Shown: one piece after another, positions 7,102-15,232 of the stretch
How positions within the stretch are numbered: position 1 is the first letter of the stretch
Layout: every line of letters starts with the position of its first letter
Assembly (NCBI GenBank): GCA_963777855.1
Contig: CAVZRW010000011.1
Coordinates: 243,942-307,941 of the forward strand
Length of the DNA stretch: 64,000 bases
Reading direction: 5' to 3'
From: Prado023 sp963777855
GTDB lineage: Bacteria > Actinomycetota > Actinomycetes > S36-B12 > CAIYMF01
Notes under the pieces: model-generated
Told to the model about the DNA's origin: nothing
The model's database searches: none
Seen by the model: the letters and a program-made list of their open reading frames with translations, nothing else
Position numbers and translations under genes: made by a program

Positions 7102-8754
7102 TCATTCCGGCGCGGGACCGCGCTCACCGGACGCGGGTGCGTGGCGCCGGCGCCCGGCGATCAGGATCACCGCCAGCAGTCCAGCGGCCGCCAGCTCGAC
7201 GAACCCGCCCAACTGCATCGCGGGGGTGATTCCCTGGCGCTGCGGCACCTCGGCCACGGTTGATGCGGCCGTGAACTGCGGCGTCTGCCAGGCAAGGGAG
7301 CCGTCGGTGTTGATGACCGCGCTGATCCCGGAGGTCGCGGCCACCAGGGTCGTGCGCCCGCTGGCCACGGCCTGCACCCGGGTGATGGCCAGCTGCTGCT
7401 CGGGCTGGCCGGTCCTTCCGTAGGTCGCGTTGTTGGTCTGGACCACCATCACCTGGCCGCCCTCGCGGACCGCGTCGCGCACGAGCTCGTCGTAGGCGAC
7501 CTCGAAGCAGATGACCACCCCGGTGCGCACCCCCCCGACGTCGAGCACGCCGACGGCCTCCCCACCGGCGAAGTCGCGGCCGATCCGCTCGAACCGGGTG
7601 ATGAAGCGGGTGAGCAGGTCGCGGAACGGCAGGTACTCACCGAACGGCACCGGGTGGCGCTTGGCATAGGCCTGACCGGGGCCCGTCACCGGGTCCCAGA
7701 CGATGCCCACGTTGAGGATCGTCCCGGGATGGTCCTCGGTGGGCGGATCTGCCGGGTTGGTGATCACGGCCCCGACGAGGATGGGTGCGGCGATCGCGCG
7801 GGCCGCGCGGTCGATCTGGGCGGCCGCGTCGGCGTTGCGCAGCGGATCCACGTCCGAGGCGTTCTCCGGCCAGATCACGGCCACCGGCTGGGGCTCTCGG
7901 CCGGCCGCCACCTCCTGCGCCAGCTCCTCGGTGACGCGCACGTGGTTGTCGAGCACAGCACGGCGCTGGGCGTTGAAGTCCAGGCCCACCCGGGGCACGT
8001 TGCCCTGCACGATGGCCATCGGCTCTGATCCGGTGATGGGCCCGCCCCACGAGGTGGTCCGCAGGGCGCCGCCGGCCAGCACCAGCCCGAGGCTCGCCAG
8101 CCCGAGGCCCAGAACGACCCGCCCGGGGTGACGCGCCGGGAGTGGCCGCCCGTGCGACACCTGCTCGACCGATCCGACGGCGCGTCGAGCACGCAGCATG
8201 TCGACGGCGGCCAGGAGCAGCATCGCGAGGGTGGCCACGACGAAGCTCACCAGCGCGGGCCCGCCGAGGACGGCCCATCCCACCAGCTCGGTCCCGGCCT
8301 GCGCGTGGGCCAGCCGCCCCCACGGGAACCCGCCCCACGGGACACGGCTGCGCAATCCCTCGACCGTCACCCACAGAGCGGGCACGCCGAGGATCCACCA
8401 ACGACCGGCCAGCACCCGCGGCATGAGCGCACCGGCGCCGGCCCAGAAGCTGGCGCACAGCAGGCTCAGCACCACCCACGCATCCGGGCCCAGCACCCGC
8501 AGCCACTCGAGCAGTACCAGGAAGAACCCCATCCCGGCGGCCAGGCCCAGCAGGGCCCCACGTCGCGGAGTCACCCCACGGAATCCGGCGACCAGCGCCG
8601 CCAGGATCGGGATCGCCGCCCAGCCGCCGAGCAGGTCCACCGGCGGAAACGCCAGCGCGAGGCCGATCCCGGTGGCCACGGCCCCCACCACGGCGACCCA
8701 CCCGCGCTCGCGCACGCGCACTGGGGCCGGGGTCGTGGTCACGGGCGCCATCAT
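7102..8754 (-). CDS. lnt: Apolipoprotein N-acyltransferase
   Basis: Adds the third acyl chain to the N-terminal cysteine of lipoproteins at the cytoplasmic membrane. The N-terminal half (to about residue 200) contains six or more membrane segments. The C-terminal half is the nitrilase-like domain carrying the Glu-Lys-Cys triad: Glu in VIWPENASD, Lys in AYAKRHPVPFGEYLPF and Cys in VVICFEVAYDELV. A final membrane helix (residues about 515-535) closes the protein, as usual. The 550-residue length fits the family. The start has two consecutive ATGs. Several lipoproteins encoded in this window (29193, 50781) would be its substrates. Confidence 0.93.
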   Translation of the reverse strand: MMAPVTTTPAPVRVRERGWVAVVGAVATGIGLALAFPPVDLLGGWAAIPILAALVAGFRGVTPRRGALLGLAAGMGFFLVLLEWLRVLGPDAWVVLSLLCASFWAGAGALMPRVLAGRWWILGVPALWVTVEGLRSRVPWGGFPWGRLAHAQAGTELVGWAVLGGPALVSFVVATLAMLLLAAVDMLRARRAVGSVEQVSHGRPLPARHPGRVVLGLGLASLGLVLAGGALRTTSWGGPITGSEPMAIVQGNVPRVGLDFNAQRRAVLDNHVRVTEELAQEVAAGREPQPVAVIWPENASDVDPLRNADAAAQIDRAARAIAAPILVGAVITNPADPPTEDHPGTILNVGIVWDPVTGPGQAYAKRHPVPFGEYLPFRDLLTRFITRFERIGRDFAGGEAVGVLDVGGVRTGVVICFEVAYDELVRDAVREGGQVMVVQTNNATYGRTGQPEQQLAITRVQAVASGRTTLVAATSGISAVINTDGSLAWQTPQFTAASTVAEVPQRQGITPAMQLGGFVELAAAGLLAVILIAGRRRHAPASGERGPAPE

Positions 8755-8926
8755 CCCCGACGAGCGCGCGAAGCGACGCCATCCCGGCGCTCAACGGCCC
8801 GTCCTGTGCGCCGTTGGCCACGGCCCGTGATCGTGCTGCCTGATTCGGCCCTTCTGGCCCTCCCCGGCACGGATTCCGCCGGCGTAGCGTGAAGAGGTCC
8901 CACCACAGACGAAGGAGGGGACAGAG

Positions 8927-10360
8927 ATGAGTCGCAACAACAAGATCCGAGTGTCGCTGCTGCGAGCTGGACCCGTGGGGGCCGCGTGTCTCGCGCTGGT
9001 CGCGGGCACGGCACTACCGGCCGCCAGCTTCCCGGCCGCACCGCACGGGCCCAAGAACGTCATCGTGCTGATCGGTGACGGCATGAGCTACAACGAGATC
9101 GACTTCACCTCGCTGTACCAGAACGGCACCTCGAACTGGCAGGTCGCGGTCGACCCGGCCAGCGGCACGATCGAGCACCTGCCGGGCACCCCGTCGCAGT
9201 CGTTCGAGAGCTTCGACCTCCAGGTGGCGATGTCCACCTACTCGGTCGCCTGGGGCTATGACCCCGCGCTGGCCTGGACTGACTTCAGCTGGAACCTGCT
9301 GAACCCCACGGACTCCGCGGCGGCGGCGACCTCGATGGCCACCGGCGTGAAGACCTATGACGCCGGCATCGGCGTCGACGCCGACGGCAACCCGGTGGAG
9401 TCGGTCACTGAGCGCGCGACCTCCCTGGGCAAGTCGACCGGCGTGATCTCGACGGTTCCCTTCTCGCATGCCACGCCGGCTGGATTCGCGGCCCATGACG
9501 TGGAGCGTGACAACTACCACGCGATCACCGATGACATCCTGGCCAGCGACATCGACGTGGTGATGGGCGCCGGGCACCCGAGGTACAACAACGACCACAA
9601 GCCGCTCAAGACCCCCGCCTACACCTACCTGTCCCCGAGCGCCTTCAGCTCGCTGACCGGTGGCGCAACACCGTTCACCTACATCGACACCCGGGCGCAG
9701 TTCGAGGAGCTGGCCGCGGCCGCCGATCCGCCAGATCGGGTCTTCGGCATCGCCCAGGTGGCCTCGACTCTGCAGGAACGCCGCTCGGGCGACTGGTTCC
9801 TGCCGCCGTACGCCCTCGCGCTCAACGACGTGCCCGACCTGCCGACGATGACCCGCGGGGCGCTCAACGTGCTCGATGACGACCCCGAGGGGCTGTTCCT
9901 CATGGTCGAGGGCGGGGCGATCGACTGGGCCGGCCACCGGAACCAGCCGGGCCGTGAGATCGAGGAGACGATCGACTTCTTCGACGCGGTCGACGTGGTC
10001 ATCGACTGGGTGAACACGACTTCCAGCTGGCGCGACACCCTCGTGATCGTGACCGGCGACCACGAGACCGGGGGGCTGTCCGGGCCCGGCTCGAACCCTG
10101 CCTGGACTCCTCTGGTCGGTGAGCCCGGCCAGGTGCCGGCCCACTCGTGGCACTCCATCAACCACACCAACGTGCTCCTGCCCGTGTTCGCCCAGGGCGC
10201 CGGCGCCAAGGAGCTCGGCTGGCGCGTGGCTGCCACCGACCCTGTCCGCGGCAAGTACCTCGACAACACCGACGTCGCCAACGTCCTGCTGAAGAACCTC
10301 TGGGGCGACGGCCCTGGCGCCAGCGACGGCAACGGCCAGGGGCTGCACCTGAAGGGATAG
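8927..10360 (+). CDS. Secreted alkaline phosphatase (PhoA family)
   Basis: Phosphomonoesterase releasing inorganic phosphate outside the cell. 477 residues with a long basic and hydrophobic signal sequence (residues 1 to about 36, ending in PAASFPAA), then NVIVLIGDGMS with metal-binding Asp51. The phosphorylated Ser130 lies in NPTDSAAAATSMATGVKTY. Further metal ligands lie in MVEGGAIDWAGH and VTGDHETGG, and the late histidine in AHSWHSINHT. The SD GAAGGAGGGG precedes ATG 8927, and a -10-like TAGCGT lies at 8885-8890. A strong hairpin follows the gene. No PHO box was recognised. Confidence 0.93.
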   Translation: MSRNNKIRVSLLRAGPVGAACLALVAGTALPAASFPAAPHGPKNVIVLIGDGMSYNEIDFTSLYQNGTSNWQVAVDPASGTIEHLPGTPSQSFESFDLQVAMSTYSVAWGYDPALAWTDFSWNLLNPTDSAAAATSMATGVKTYDAGIGVDADGNPVESVTERATSLGKSTGVISTVPFSHATPAGFAAHDVERDNYHAITDDILASDIDVVMGAGHPRYNNDHKPLKTPAYTYLSPSAFSSLTGGATPFTYIDTRAQFEELAAAADPPDRVFGIAQVASTLQERRSGDWFLPPYALALNDVPDLPTMTRGALNVLDDDPEGLFLMVEGGAIDWAGHRNQPGREIEETIDFFDAVDVVIDWVNTTSSWRDTLVIVTGDHETGGLSGPGSNPAWTPLVGEPGQVPAHSWHSINHTNVLLPVFAQGAGAKELGWRVAATDPVRGKYLDNTDVANVLLKNLWGDGPGASDGNGQGLHLKG

Positions 10361-10426
10361 TCGGGTGCACCCCGCTGCCGCCCGGCGCAGCAGTCGGACG
10401 TCCGCCCGGTGACCGCCGGTGACCCA

Positions 10427-10464
10427 CATCGGCCGGGGCGCGGGTCTCCCCACCCCGGCCGATG
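10427..10464 (+). terminator. Hairpin terminator after the alkaline phosphatase
   Basis: CATCGGCCGGGG (10427-10438) and CCCCGGCCGATG (10453-10464) are perfect 12-base inverted repeats with a 14-base loop, 66 bases after the phosphatase stop. No T-tract follows, which is common in actinobacteria. Confidence 0.7.
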
Positions 10465-10497
10465 CACGCACTCGCGCATCCTGCTCGTCAACTCTCC

Positions 10498-10549
10498 ATG
10501 ATCCGTGGTGGTTGCACGACCTAGAGTTCAGGCAACCCGCACGGATCAT
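10498..10549. repeat. Long imperfect inverted repeat
   Basis: Arms 10498-10515 and 10532-10549 match as ATGATCCGTG/CACGGATCAT and GGTTGC/GCAACC. A two-base mismatch separates the two paired blocks, and the loop is 16 bases. This is 16 of 18 pairs. It lies about 150 bases beyond kal on the minus strand and could be a terminator or processing hairpin for the kam operon, or a protein-binding dyad. Confidence 0.6.
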
Positions 10550-10696
10550 CGCCGGCGGGCGGTACGGGCGCGCGACGCGCGTAGCGCAACCGGCTCATGC
10601 CTGTCCGAAGCGGTGGCACGGAGCGAGGCTGCTGACGGTGGACGCCCTCACGGCCGACCGCGGCCTGGCCCACCCAGACCGGGGACCGTCCGCGGG

Positions 10697-11230
10697 TCAG
10701 CCGGGGACGACGACCGTGCCGCGGGCGGTCGTGATCCGCAGCGGCTCGGCCAGGACGTCGGCTGCGCTGTCGCCACGCTCCGGGGCGCCGCGGCAGACCA
10801 CGTGTGCGGCGAACACCACCTCTCGGCTGCGCCGGCCGGCCCGAACGAGCGTCGCGCTCACCTCGATCACGTCCCCACCGTGCAGCGGGCCGATGAACTG
10901 CACGTCGGAGTACGAGGCGAACAGCCCCTCGTCCCCGTCGGTGCGGATCGCCAGCTCGGTGGCCACGTCGCCGAACAGGGCCAGAACGTAGGCCCCGTCG
11001 ACGAGGTTGCCCGCGTAGTGGGCGTGGGAGTAGGGCACGTACCGCCGATGGGCCACGACGGTGCCGACGGCGCTGGCGGGGCCCGTGTCCACGGCACTCG
11101 CCGGCTCCCTGCCCACGGCGCTCGCGGGGCCCGTGCCCACAGGGCTCGCCGGCTCCCTGCCCGGGGCCGTGCCCGTGGCAAAGGCATCCCCCGCCCTTGC
11201 GCGGCCACCCGACTCCTGCGCCGTGCTCAT
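10697..11230 (-). CDS. kal: 3-aminobutyryl-CoA ammonia-lyase-like hotdog protein
   Basis: Hotdog-fold protein, last gene of the lysine operon. In clostridial lysine fermentation Kal removes ammonia from L-3-aminobutyryl-CoA to give crotonyl-CoA, and it lies beside kamDE, as here. The core runs from about residue 57 to 177: VVAHRRYVPYSHAHYAGNLVDGAYVLALFGD, a central helix, FIGPLHGGDVIEVSATLVRAGRRSREVVF. The first 56 residues are a low-complexity Ala/Gly/Pro extension containing two 16-residue repeats (REPAS-V-TGPASAVG). Its ATG overlaps the kamE stop by four bases (ATGA), which indicates translational coupling. The activity is inferred from fold and context. Confidence 0.75.
   Translation of the reverse strand: MSTAQESGGRARAGDAFATGTAPGREPASPVGTGPASAVGREPASAVDTGPASAVGTVVAHRRYVPYSHAHYAGNLVDGAYVLALFGDVATELAIRTDGDEGLFASYSDVQFIGPLHGGDVIEVSATLVRAGRRSREVVFAAHVVCRGAPERGDSAADVLAEPLRITTARGTVVVPG
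11067..11162. repeat. 48-bp direct repeat x2 inside kal
   Basis: Two adjacent 48-base units (11067-11114 and 11115-11162) each begin ACGGCGCT and encode a 16-residue unit REPAS(P/A)V(G/D)TGPASAVG in the N-terminal extension of Kal. Each unit is itself made of two similar halves. Length variation here would keep the reading frame. Confidence 0.7.
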
Positions 11231-11964
11231 CGCACCCCTCCTGCCAGTCGGTGGACGAGGTACGACGCCACCTCGCCGGGCGTCGTACCCCGGCCGAAGA
11301 TCCGGTCCACGCCCAGCTCCTCGGCCATCGACTCGTCGAAGCGCGGCCCGCCGACCACCATTAGCGGCCGGCGCTCGCGGGGGAACGCCTCGCGGAAGGC
11401 CGCCGTCATCTCGCGGGTGTTGGTCAGGTGCGCGTCGCGCTGGGTCACCACCTGGGAGACCAGCACCGCGTCGGCGTGCACCTCGGTGGCCTGCGCCACC
11501 AGCTCGGGGACCGTCACCTGGGCGCCGAGGTTGTGGACCTGCATCTCGCTGTAGTACTCCAGCCCCTTCTCCCCGGCGAAGCCCTTGATGTTGAGGATCG
11601 CGTCGATGCCGACGGTGTGCGCGTCAGTGCCGATGCAGGCCCCGACCACGACCAGCGGCCGCTGCAGCTGGGCCTTGATCTGGGCGTTGACCTCCTTGGG
11701 GCTCAGCAGTGGGAAGTCGCGTTCGAGCACCACGACCTTGTCCAGCTCGACGAGGTGGTTGACCGGCCCGTAGACGACGAAGAAGGTGAAGTCCGGGCCC
11801 ATCGCACGGGCGTGCACCACCAGTGCCGGGTCGATGCCCATCTTGCGCGCCAGCTGCGCCGCGGCGCCCTCGGCCCGCTTGTCGTGCCGGATCGGCAGTG
11901 TGAAGGAGACCTGCACCATGCCGTCGCCGGTCGCGTCGCCGTACGGGCGGATCACCGCGCTCAT
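11227..11964 (-). CDS. kamE: Lysine 5,6-aminomutase beta subunit (B12- and PLP-binding)
   Basis: Small subunit of the adenosylcobalamin/PLP enzyme that moves the terminal amino group of beta-lysine (or D-lysine) from C6 to C5. The 245 residues contain the base-off B12 motif D-x-H-x-x-G (TDAHTVG, His116) and a lysine 11 residues later in ILNIKG (Lys127). The spacing equals that of His133 and Lys144 of the clostridial enzyme, where the lysine forms the PLP aldimine. It overlaps both neighbours by four bases (kamD upstream, kal downstream). Confidence 0.93.
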   Translation of the reverse strand: MSAVIRPYGDATGDGMVQVSFTLPIRHDKRAEGAAAQLARKMGIDPALVVHARAMGPDFTFFVVYGPVNHLVELDKVVVLERDFPLLSPKEVNAQIKAQLQRPLVVVGACIGTDAHTVGIDAILNIKGFAGEKGLEYYSEMQVHNLGAQVTVPELVAQATEVHADAVLVSQVVTQRDAHLTNTREMTAAFREAFPRERRPLMVVGGPRFDESMAEELGVDRIFGRGTTPGEVASYLVHRLAGGVR

Positions 11965-13589
11965 GACCGGACCCCCGTGGCCCCGGCGGACGCGGGTGCG
12001 CCGGCCTGCGCGTCACCGACCGCTGGTGGCTCGGCCAGCACCTGCGACACCGGGTTCAGGTAGCCGGGCTCGCGGCGGATCACCCCGTCGAGGCCCTTGC
12101 CGCGGTCCGCCGGGCGCTTCATCAGCCCGAACGTGCCGTCGGCGATGGCGGGCAGCAGCCCGTCCTCGGCGATCCGCTCGAGGAGCTCCACCGCCTCGGC
12201 GAGCACCTGGTTGGCGCGCGTGACGATCAACCCGTCCGGGGCGGGGTGGAAGTCCTCGGCAAGCCCACCGGCGGCGTTCATCACGTAGCGCACGTTCTGC
12301 AGGGCCAGGTCACGGTCCGACAGCCACGGGGTGACCACGGCCTCGGTCATCATCCCGACCAGCAGGATCCCCTGCCCGGTGAGAACGCCGGCGAGGTTGA
12401 AGAACCCGTCGAGCAGGTAGCCGCGGAAGATGTCGCCGGTCATGTGCTTGGTCGGTGGCATCCACTTCAGGGGAGCGTCGGGGAACAGCTCGCGGGCCAG
12501 CAGCGCGTGGGCCAGCTCGAGGCGGAACGAGTCGGGAATCTCGGGGTTGATCTCGAACGCGTGCCCGAGGCCCAGCTGCCAGTCCGCGAGCCCCGCGCGG
12601 TGGGCGAAGAACTCGTTGAGCAGCTGGCTGACCGTCACGGTGTGGGCGGCCTCGACGGCGTCGGCGGTGGTCAGGTAGTTGTCCTCGCCGGTGTTGATGA
12701 CGATGCCGGCGCGCGCGTGCACCTGCCGGGCGAAGTGCTGGTCGACGAAGGTGCGGATCGGGTTGATGTCGCGGAAGAGGATCCCGTACATCGAGTCGTT
12801 GAGCATCATGTCCAGGCGCTCGAGGCCGGCCAGCGTGGCGATCTCGGGCATGCACAGGCCCGAGGCGTAGTTCGTGAGCCGCACGTATCGGCCGAGCTCG
12901 CCGGACACCTCGTCGAGGGCGGCGCGCATGATCCGGAAGTTCTCCTGGGTTGCGTACGTGCCGGCGAAGCCCTCCCGGGTGGCGCCCTCGGGCACGTAGT
13001 CCAGCAGCGACTGCCCCGTGGAGCGGATCACCGCGATGATGTCCGCGCCCTCGCGGGCCGCGGCCTGGGCCTGCGGAACGTCCTCGTAGATGTCGCCCGT
13101 GGCCACGATCAGGTAGATCCACGGCGAGTGCTCCACGGGGTGGGCGTCCAGCAGCGCCTCGCGCGCCGCGCGCTGGGCGTCGATGCGGGCCACTCCCCCA
13201 CGCGCGGCGGCCAGCGCCGCCTGCGCCGCGGCGTCGGCGTCCGGCCCCTCGGGCAGCGCGAACCGCACGGAGCCGGCCGCGGCGCGCTGGGCCAGCACGA
13301 GCAGCGGGTCCTCGGCGAGGATCCCGGCGTGCTCCTGCTCGGCCAGTGCGTGCCACACCGCAAGCGCGACCCCACGACTGAGGCCCACCTGCTCGGCCAC
13401 GGCATCCGTGAGCCGGTTCACCCACGGGATGCCCTCGGCGTCGGCGCCTTCGAGGCCGGCCATCCGCAGCACGGCACGCTCGACCGAGACGGTGGTGTGC
13501 TGCTCGGCCAGGTCGACGACGGGCTGGCCGGCCACTTCGGCCAGAGCGCGGGCCCGCGCCACCACGGCGGGGTCGAGGTTGAGCCTCAT
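11961..13589 (-). CDS. kamD: Lysine 5,6-aminomutase alpha subunit
   Basis: Large subunit of lysine 5,6-aminomutase, about 542 residues starting at ATG 13589 (MRLNLDP). Conserved blocks include the predicted TIM barrel segment with IIAVIRSTGQSLLDYVPEG, YATQENFRIMRAALDE, LTNYASGLCMPEIA, DMMLNDSMYGILFRDIN, INTGEDNYLTT, LGHAFEINPEIPDS and WMPPTKHMTGDIFRGY. The ATG overlaps the amidohydrolase stop (ATGA) and its stop overlaps kamE. A longer in-frame extension upstream is antisense-like noise within the amidohydrolase gene. The Ala/Gly-rich tail (about 25 residues) resembles the low-complexity start of Kal. No reactivase genes (kamB, kamC) are present in the window. Confidence 0.93.
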   Translation of the reverse strand: MRLNLDPAVVARARALAEVAGQPVVDLAEQHTTVSVERAVLRMAGLEGADAEGIPWVNRLTDAVAEQVGLSRGVALAVWHALAEQEHAGILAEDPLLVLAQRAAAGSVRFALPEGPDADAAAQAALAAARGGVARIDAQRAAREALLDAHPVEHSPWIYLIVATGDIYEDVPQAQAAAREGADIIAVIRSTGQSLLDYVPEGATREGFAGTYATQENFRIMRAALDEVSGELGRYVRLTNYASGLCMPEIATLAGLERLDMMLNDSMYGILFRDINPIRTFVDQHFARQVHARAGIVINTGEDNYLTTADAVEAAHTVTVSQLLNEFFAHRAGLADWQLGLGHAFEINPEIPDSFRLELAHALLARELFPDAPLKWMPPTKHMTGDIFRGYLLDGFFNLAGVLTGQGILLVGMMTEAVVTPWLSDRDLALQNVRYVMNAAGGLAEDFHPAPDGLIVTRANQVLAEAVELLERIAEDGLLPAIADGTFGLMKRPADRGKGLDGVIRREPGYLNPVSQVLAEPPAVGDAQAGAPASAGATGVRS

Positions 13590-15232
13590 GGCGCCACGCT
13601 TCCAGATCGGGGCGGGACGCTGCCCGCCGACGGGTCGGTCGGGGAGTCCCCGGCCAGGTACAGGGTGCGCCCGTCCAGCACGGTGGCCAGGCAGCGGGGG
13701 GCCGGGACGCCGGGGTCGAGCACGGGCAGGCCGGGCGTCCCGGAGCGGGGATCGGTGCTCCAGGTGGAGATCCGCGAGTCCGGGGCGGCCACGACCAGCT
13801 CCTCGGCGGCCCAGACGGCATAGGTGGCCGGGGCCCCCACGGCCAGGACCCCCGCGTCGTCGCGGCGCGCCGCCCGCCAGCCCCCCCGGGTGGCCGCGGT
13901 GAAGGCCGCTCGACCGCTCAGCCGGGCCTCGGGATTGTGGTTCCACATCGCCGCGCGCACCCACTCCCAGGGCTCGATCGGGGTCACCGGGCTGTCGGAG
14001 CCCAGGGCCAGCGACACACCGGCCCGCACGAGGCCGGCGAAGTCGTGCAGCCCGGCGGCACGATCGGCACCCAGCCGGGACTCGTACGCCCCGCCCGGGG
14101 CGCCCCACGTGGCATCGAACAGCGGCTGCACGCTGGCGATCACCCCGGCCTCGGCGAGCACCGCCGCGTGCCCCGGGTCGGCCATCGACACGTGCTCGAG
14201 TCGGTGCCGGGCGGCCCGGGTGGCGCCCTGGCCACACTGCTGGATCGTGCGCCGCAGCGCCTCGCAGAGCGTGTCGAGGGCGGCGTCGCCGATCGCGTGG
14301 AAGCCGGCCTGGACCCCCGCCTGGGTGCAGCGCACGAGGTGGTCGGTCACGGTCGGCAGGTCGAGGTAGGCGTTGCCGTACCCGTCGGCGTCGGCGTAGG
14401 GCTCGGTCAGCCACGCGGTGTGCGAGCCCAGGGCCCCGTCGATGAACAGGTCCCCGGCCGCGCCCGCGGCCCCGAGGTCCAGAGCGTGCTGCGGGCCGCC
14501 GGCCTGGCCCCAGTACGCCACGAGCGCCGGGCCGTCGCCCTGGGCTGCCAGCGCCATCAGCGCCCTGAGGTCCTCGGCCCCGTTGATCTGGGGGCCGCCG
14601 GCCTCGTGAAGGGCGGCGACCCCGGCGGCGGCCGCCTGCTCTCGCGTGGCACGCTGGGCCGCCTCGCGCAGCCCGCCCGGCATCTCCTCGGTCAGGTGCG
14701 CCCGGACCCGGTGATGGGCATCAGCGGTGATCCGCCCGCCGTCCTCGAAGCCGCGCTCCTCGCGCAGTCCGGGCACGAGGGCGATCATGGCGGTGCTCAC
14801 CACGGCCGAGTGGACGTCGGCCCGGGAGAGGTAGACCGCCGAGCCCCACGTGGCCCGGTCGAGCTGCTCGCGGGTGGGCAGCGCGCGATCCGCCCACGCG
14901 GTCTCGTCCCAGCCGTGGCCGATCACCGGCCGACCCCGCAGCCGGCGGGCGTCGGCGCTCAGGGCGTCCAGCAGTGCATCGCGGCTGGGGACCCCGCGCA
15001 GGTCCAGGCCCAGCAGGGTGAGGCCGGTGGCGGTGTGGTGCACGTGCGCGTCGACGAAGGCGGGGGCGACCAGGGCACCGTCGAGGTCGACGACGGCATC
15101 GGCGGAGTCCACGTGCACCGCGGCCCCCGCCTGGGCGCCGATCCACGCGATGGTCCCGTCCACCACGAGCATCGCGGTGGCACCCGGCGTCGACGGCGCG
15201 TGGACCGGGCCGCCGCGCAGCAGCAGCCTCAC
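13586..15232 (-). CDS. Amidohydrolase (YtcJ-like, family 3) inside the lysine operon
   Basis: About 548 residues of a metal-dependent amidohydrolase: FVDAHVHHT (first metal His pair), HGWDETAW, LHEAGGPQI, IDGALGSHTAWL, HAIGDAALDT, ARHRLEHVSM, SVQPLFDA and LALGSDSPVTPIEPW (catalytic Asp). This pattern is typical of the YtcJ/AepA group. I chose GTG 15232 because it overlaps the kdd stop by four bases (GTGA); the gene ends in an ATGA overlap with kamD. It is therefore locked into the operon between kdd and kamD. It has no role in the classical clostridial pathway. A hydrolytic step on a lysine-derived intermediate, or release of lysine from an amide, are guesses. Confidence 0.85.
   Translation of the reverse strand: MRLLLRGGPVHAPSTPGATAMLVVDGTIAWIGAQAGAAVHVDSADAVVDLDGALVAPAFVDAHVHHTATGLTLLGLDLRGVPSRDALLDALSADARRLRGRPVIGHGWDETAWADRALPTREQLDRATWGSAVYLSRADVHSAVVSTAMIALVPGLREERGFEDGGRITADAHHRVRAHLTEEMPGGLREAAQRATREQAAAAGVAALHEAGGPQINGAEDLRALMALAAQGDGPALVAYWGQAGGPQHALDLGAAGAAGDLFIDGALGSHTAWLTEPYADADGYGNAYLDLPTVTDHLVRCTQAGVQAGFHAIGDAALDTLCEALRRTIQQCGQGATRAARHRLEHVSMADPGHAAVLAEAGVIASVQPLFDATWGAPGGAYESRLGADRAAGLHDFAGLVRAGVSLALGSDSPVTPIEPWEWVRAAMWNHNPEARLSGRAAFTAATRGGWRAARRDDAGVLAVGAPATYAVWAAEELVVAAPDSRISTWSTDPRSGTPGLPVLDPGVPAPRCLATVLDGRTLYLAGDSPTDPSAGSVPPRSGSVAP

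Larger units (their letters stand above)
10361..10696. other. 336-base gene-free interval between the phosphatase and kal
   Basis: No protein-coding sequence is evident. The interval contains the phosphatase terminator at 10427-10464 and a long imperfect dyad at 10498-10549. The rest is GC-rich sequence without a recognised motif. Confidence 0.6.

Noticed and set aside
13590..14414. A 275-residue N-terminal extension of KamD
   Set aside because: It is the shadow frame of the amidohydrolase gene. The ATGA overlap at 13586-13589 gives the natural start.
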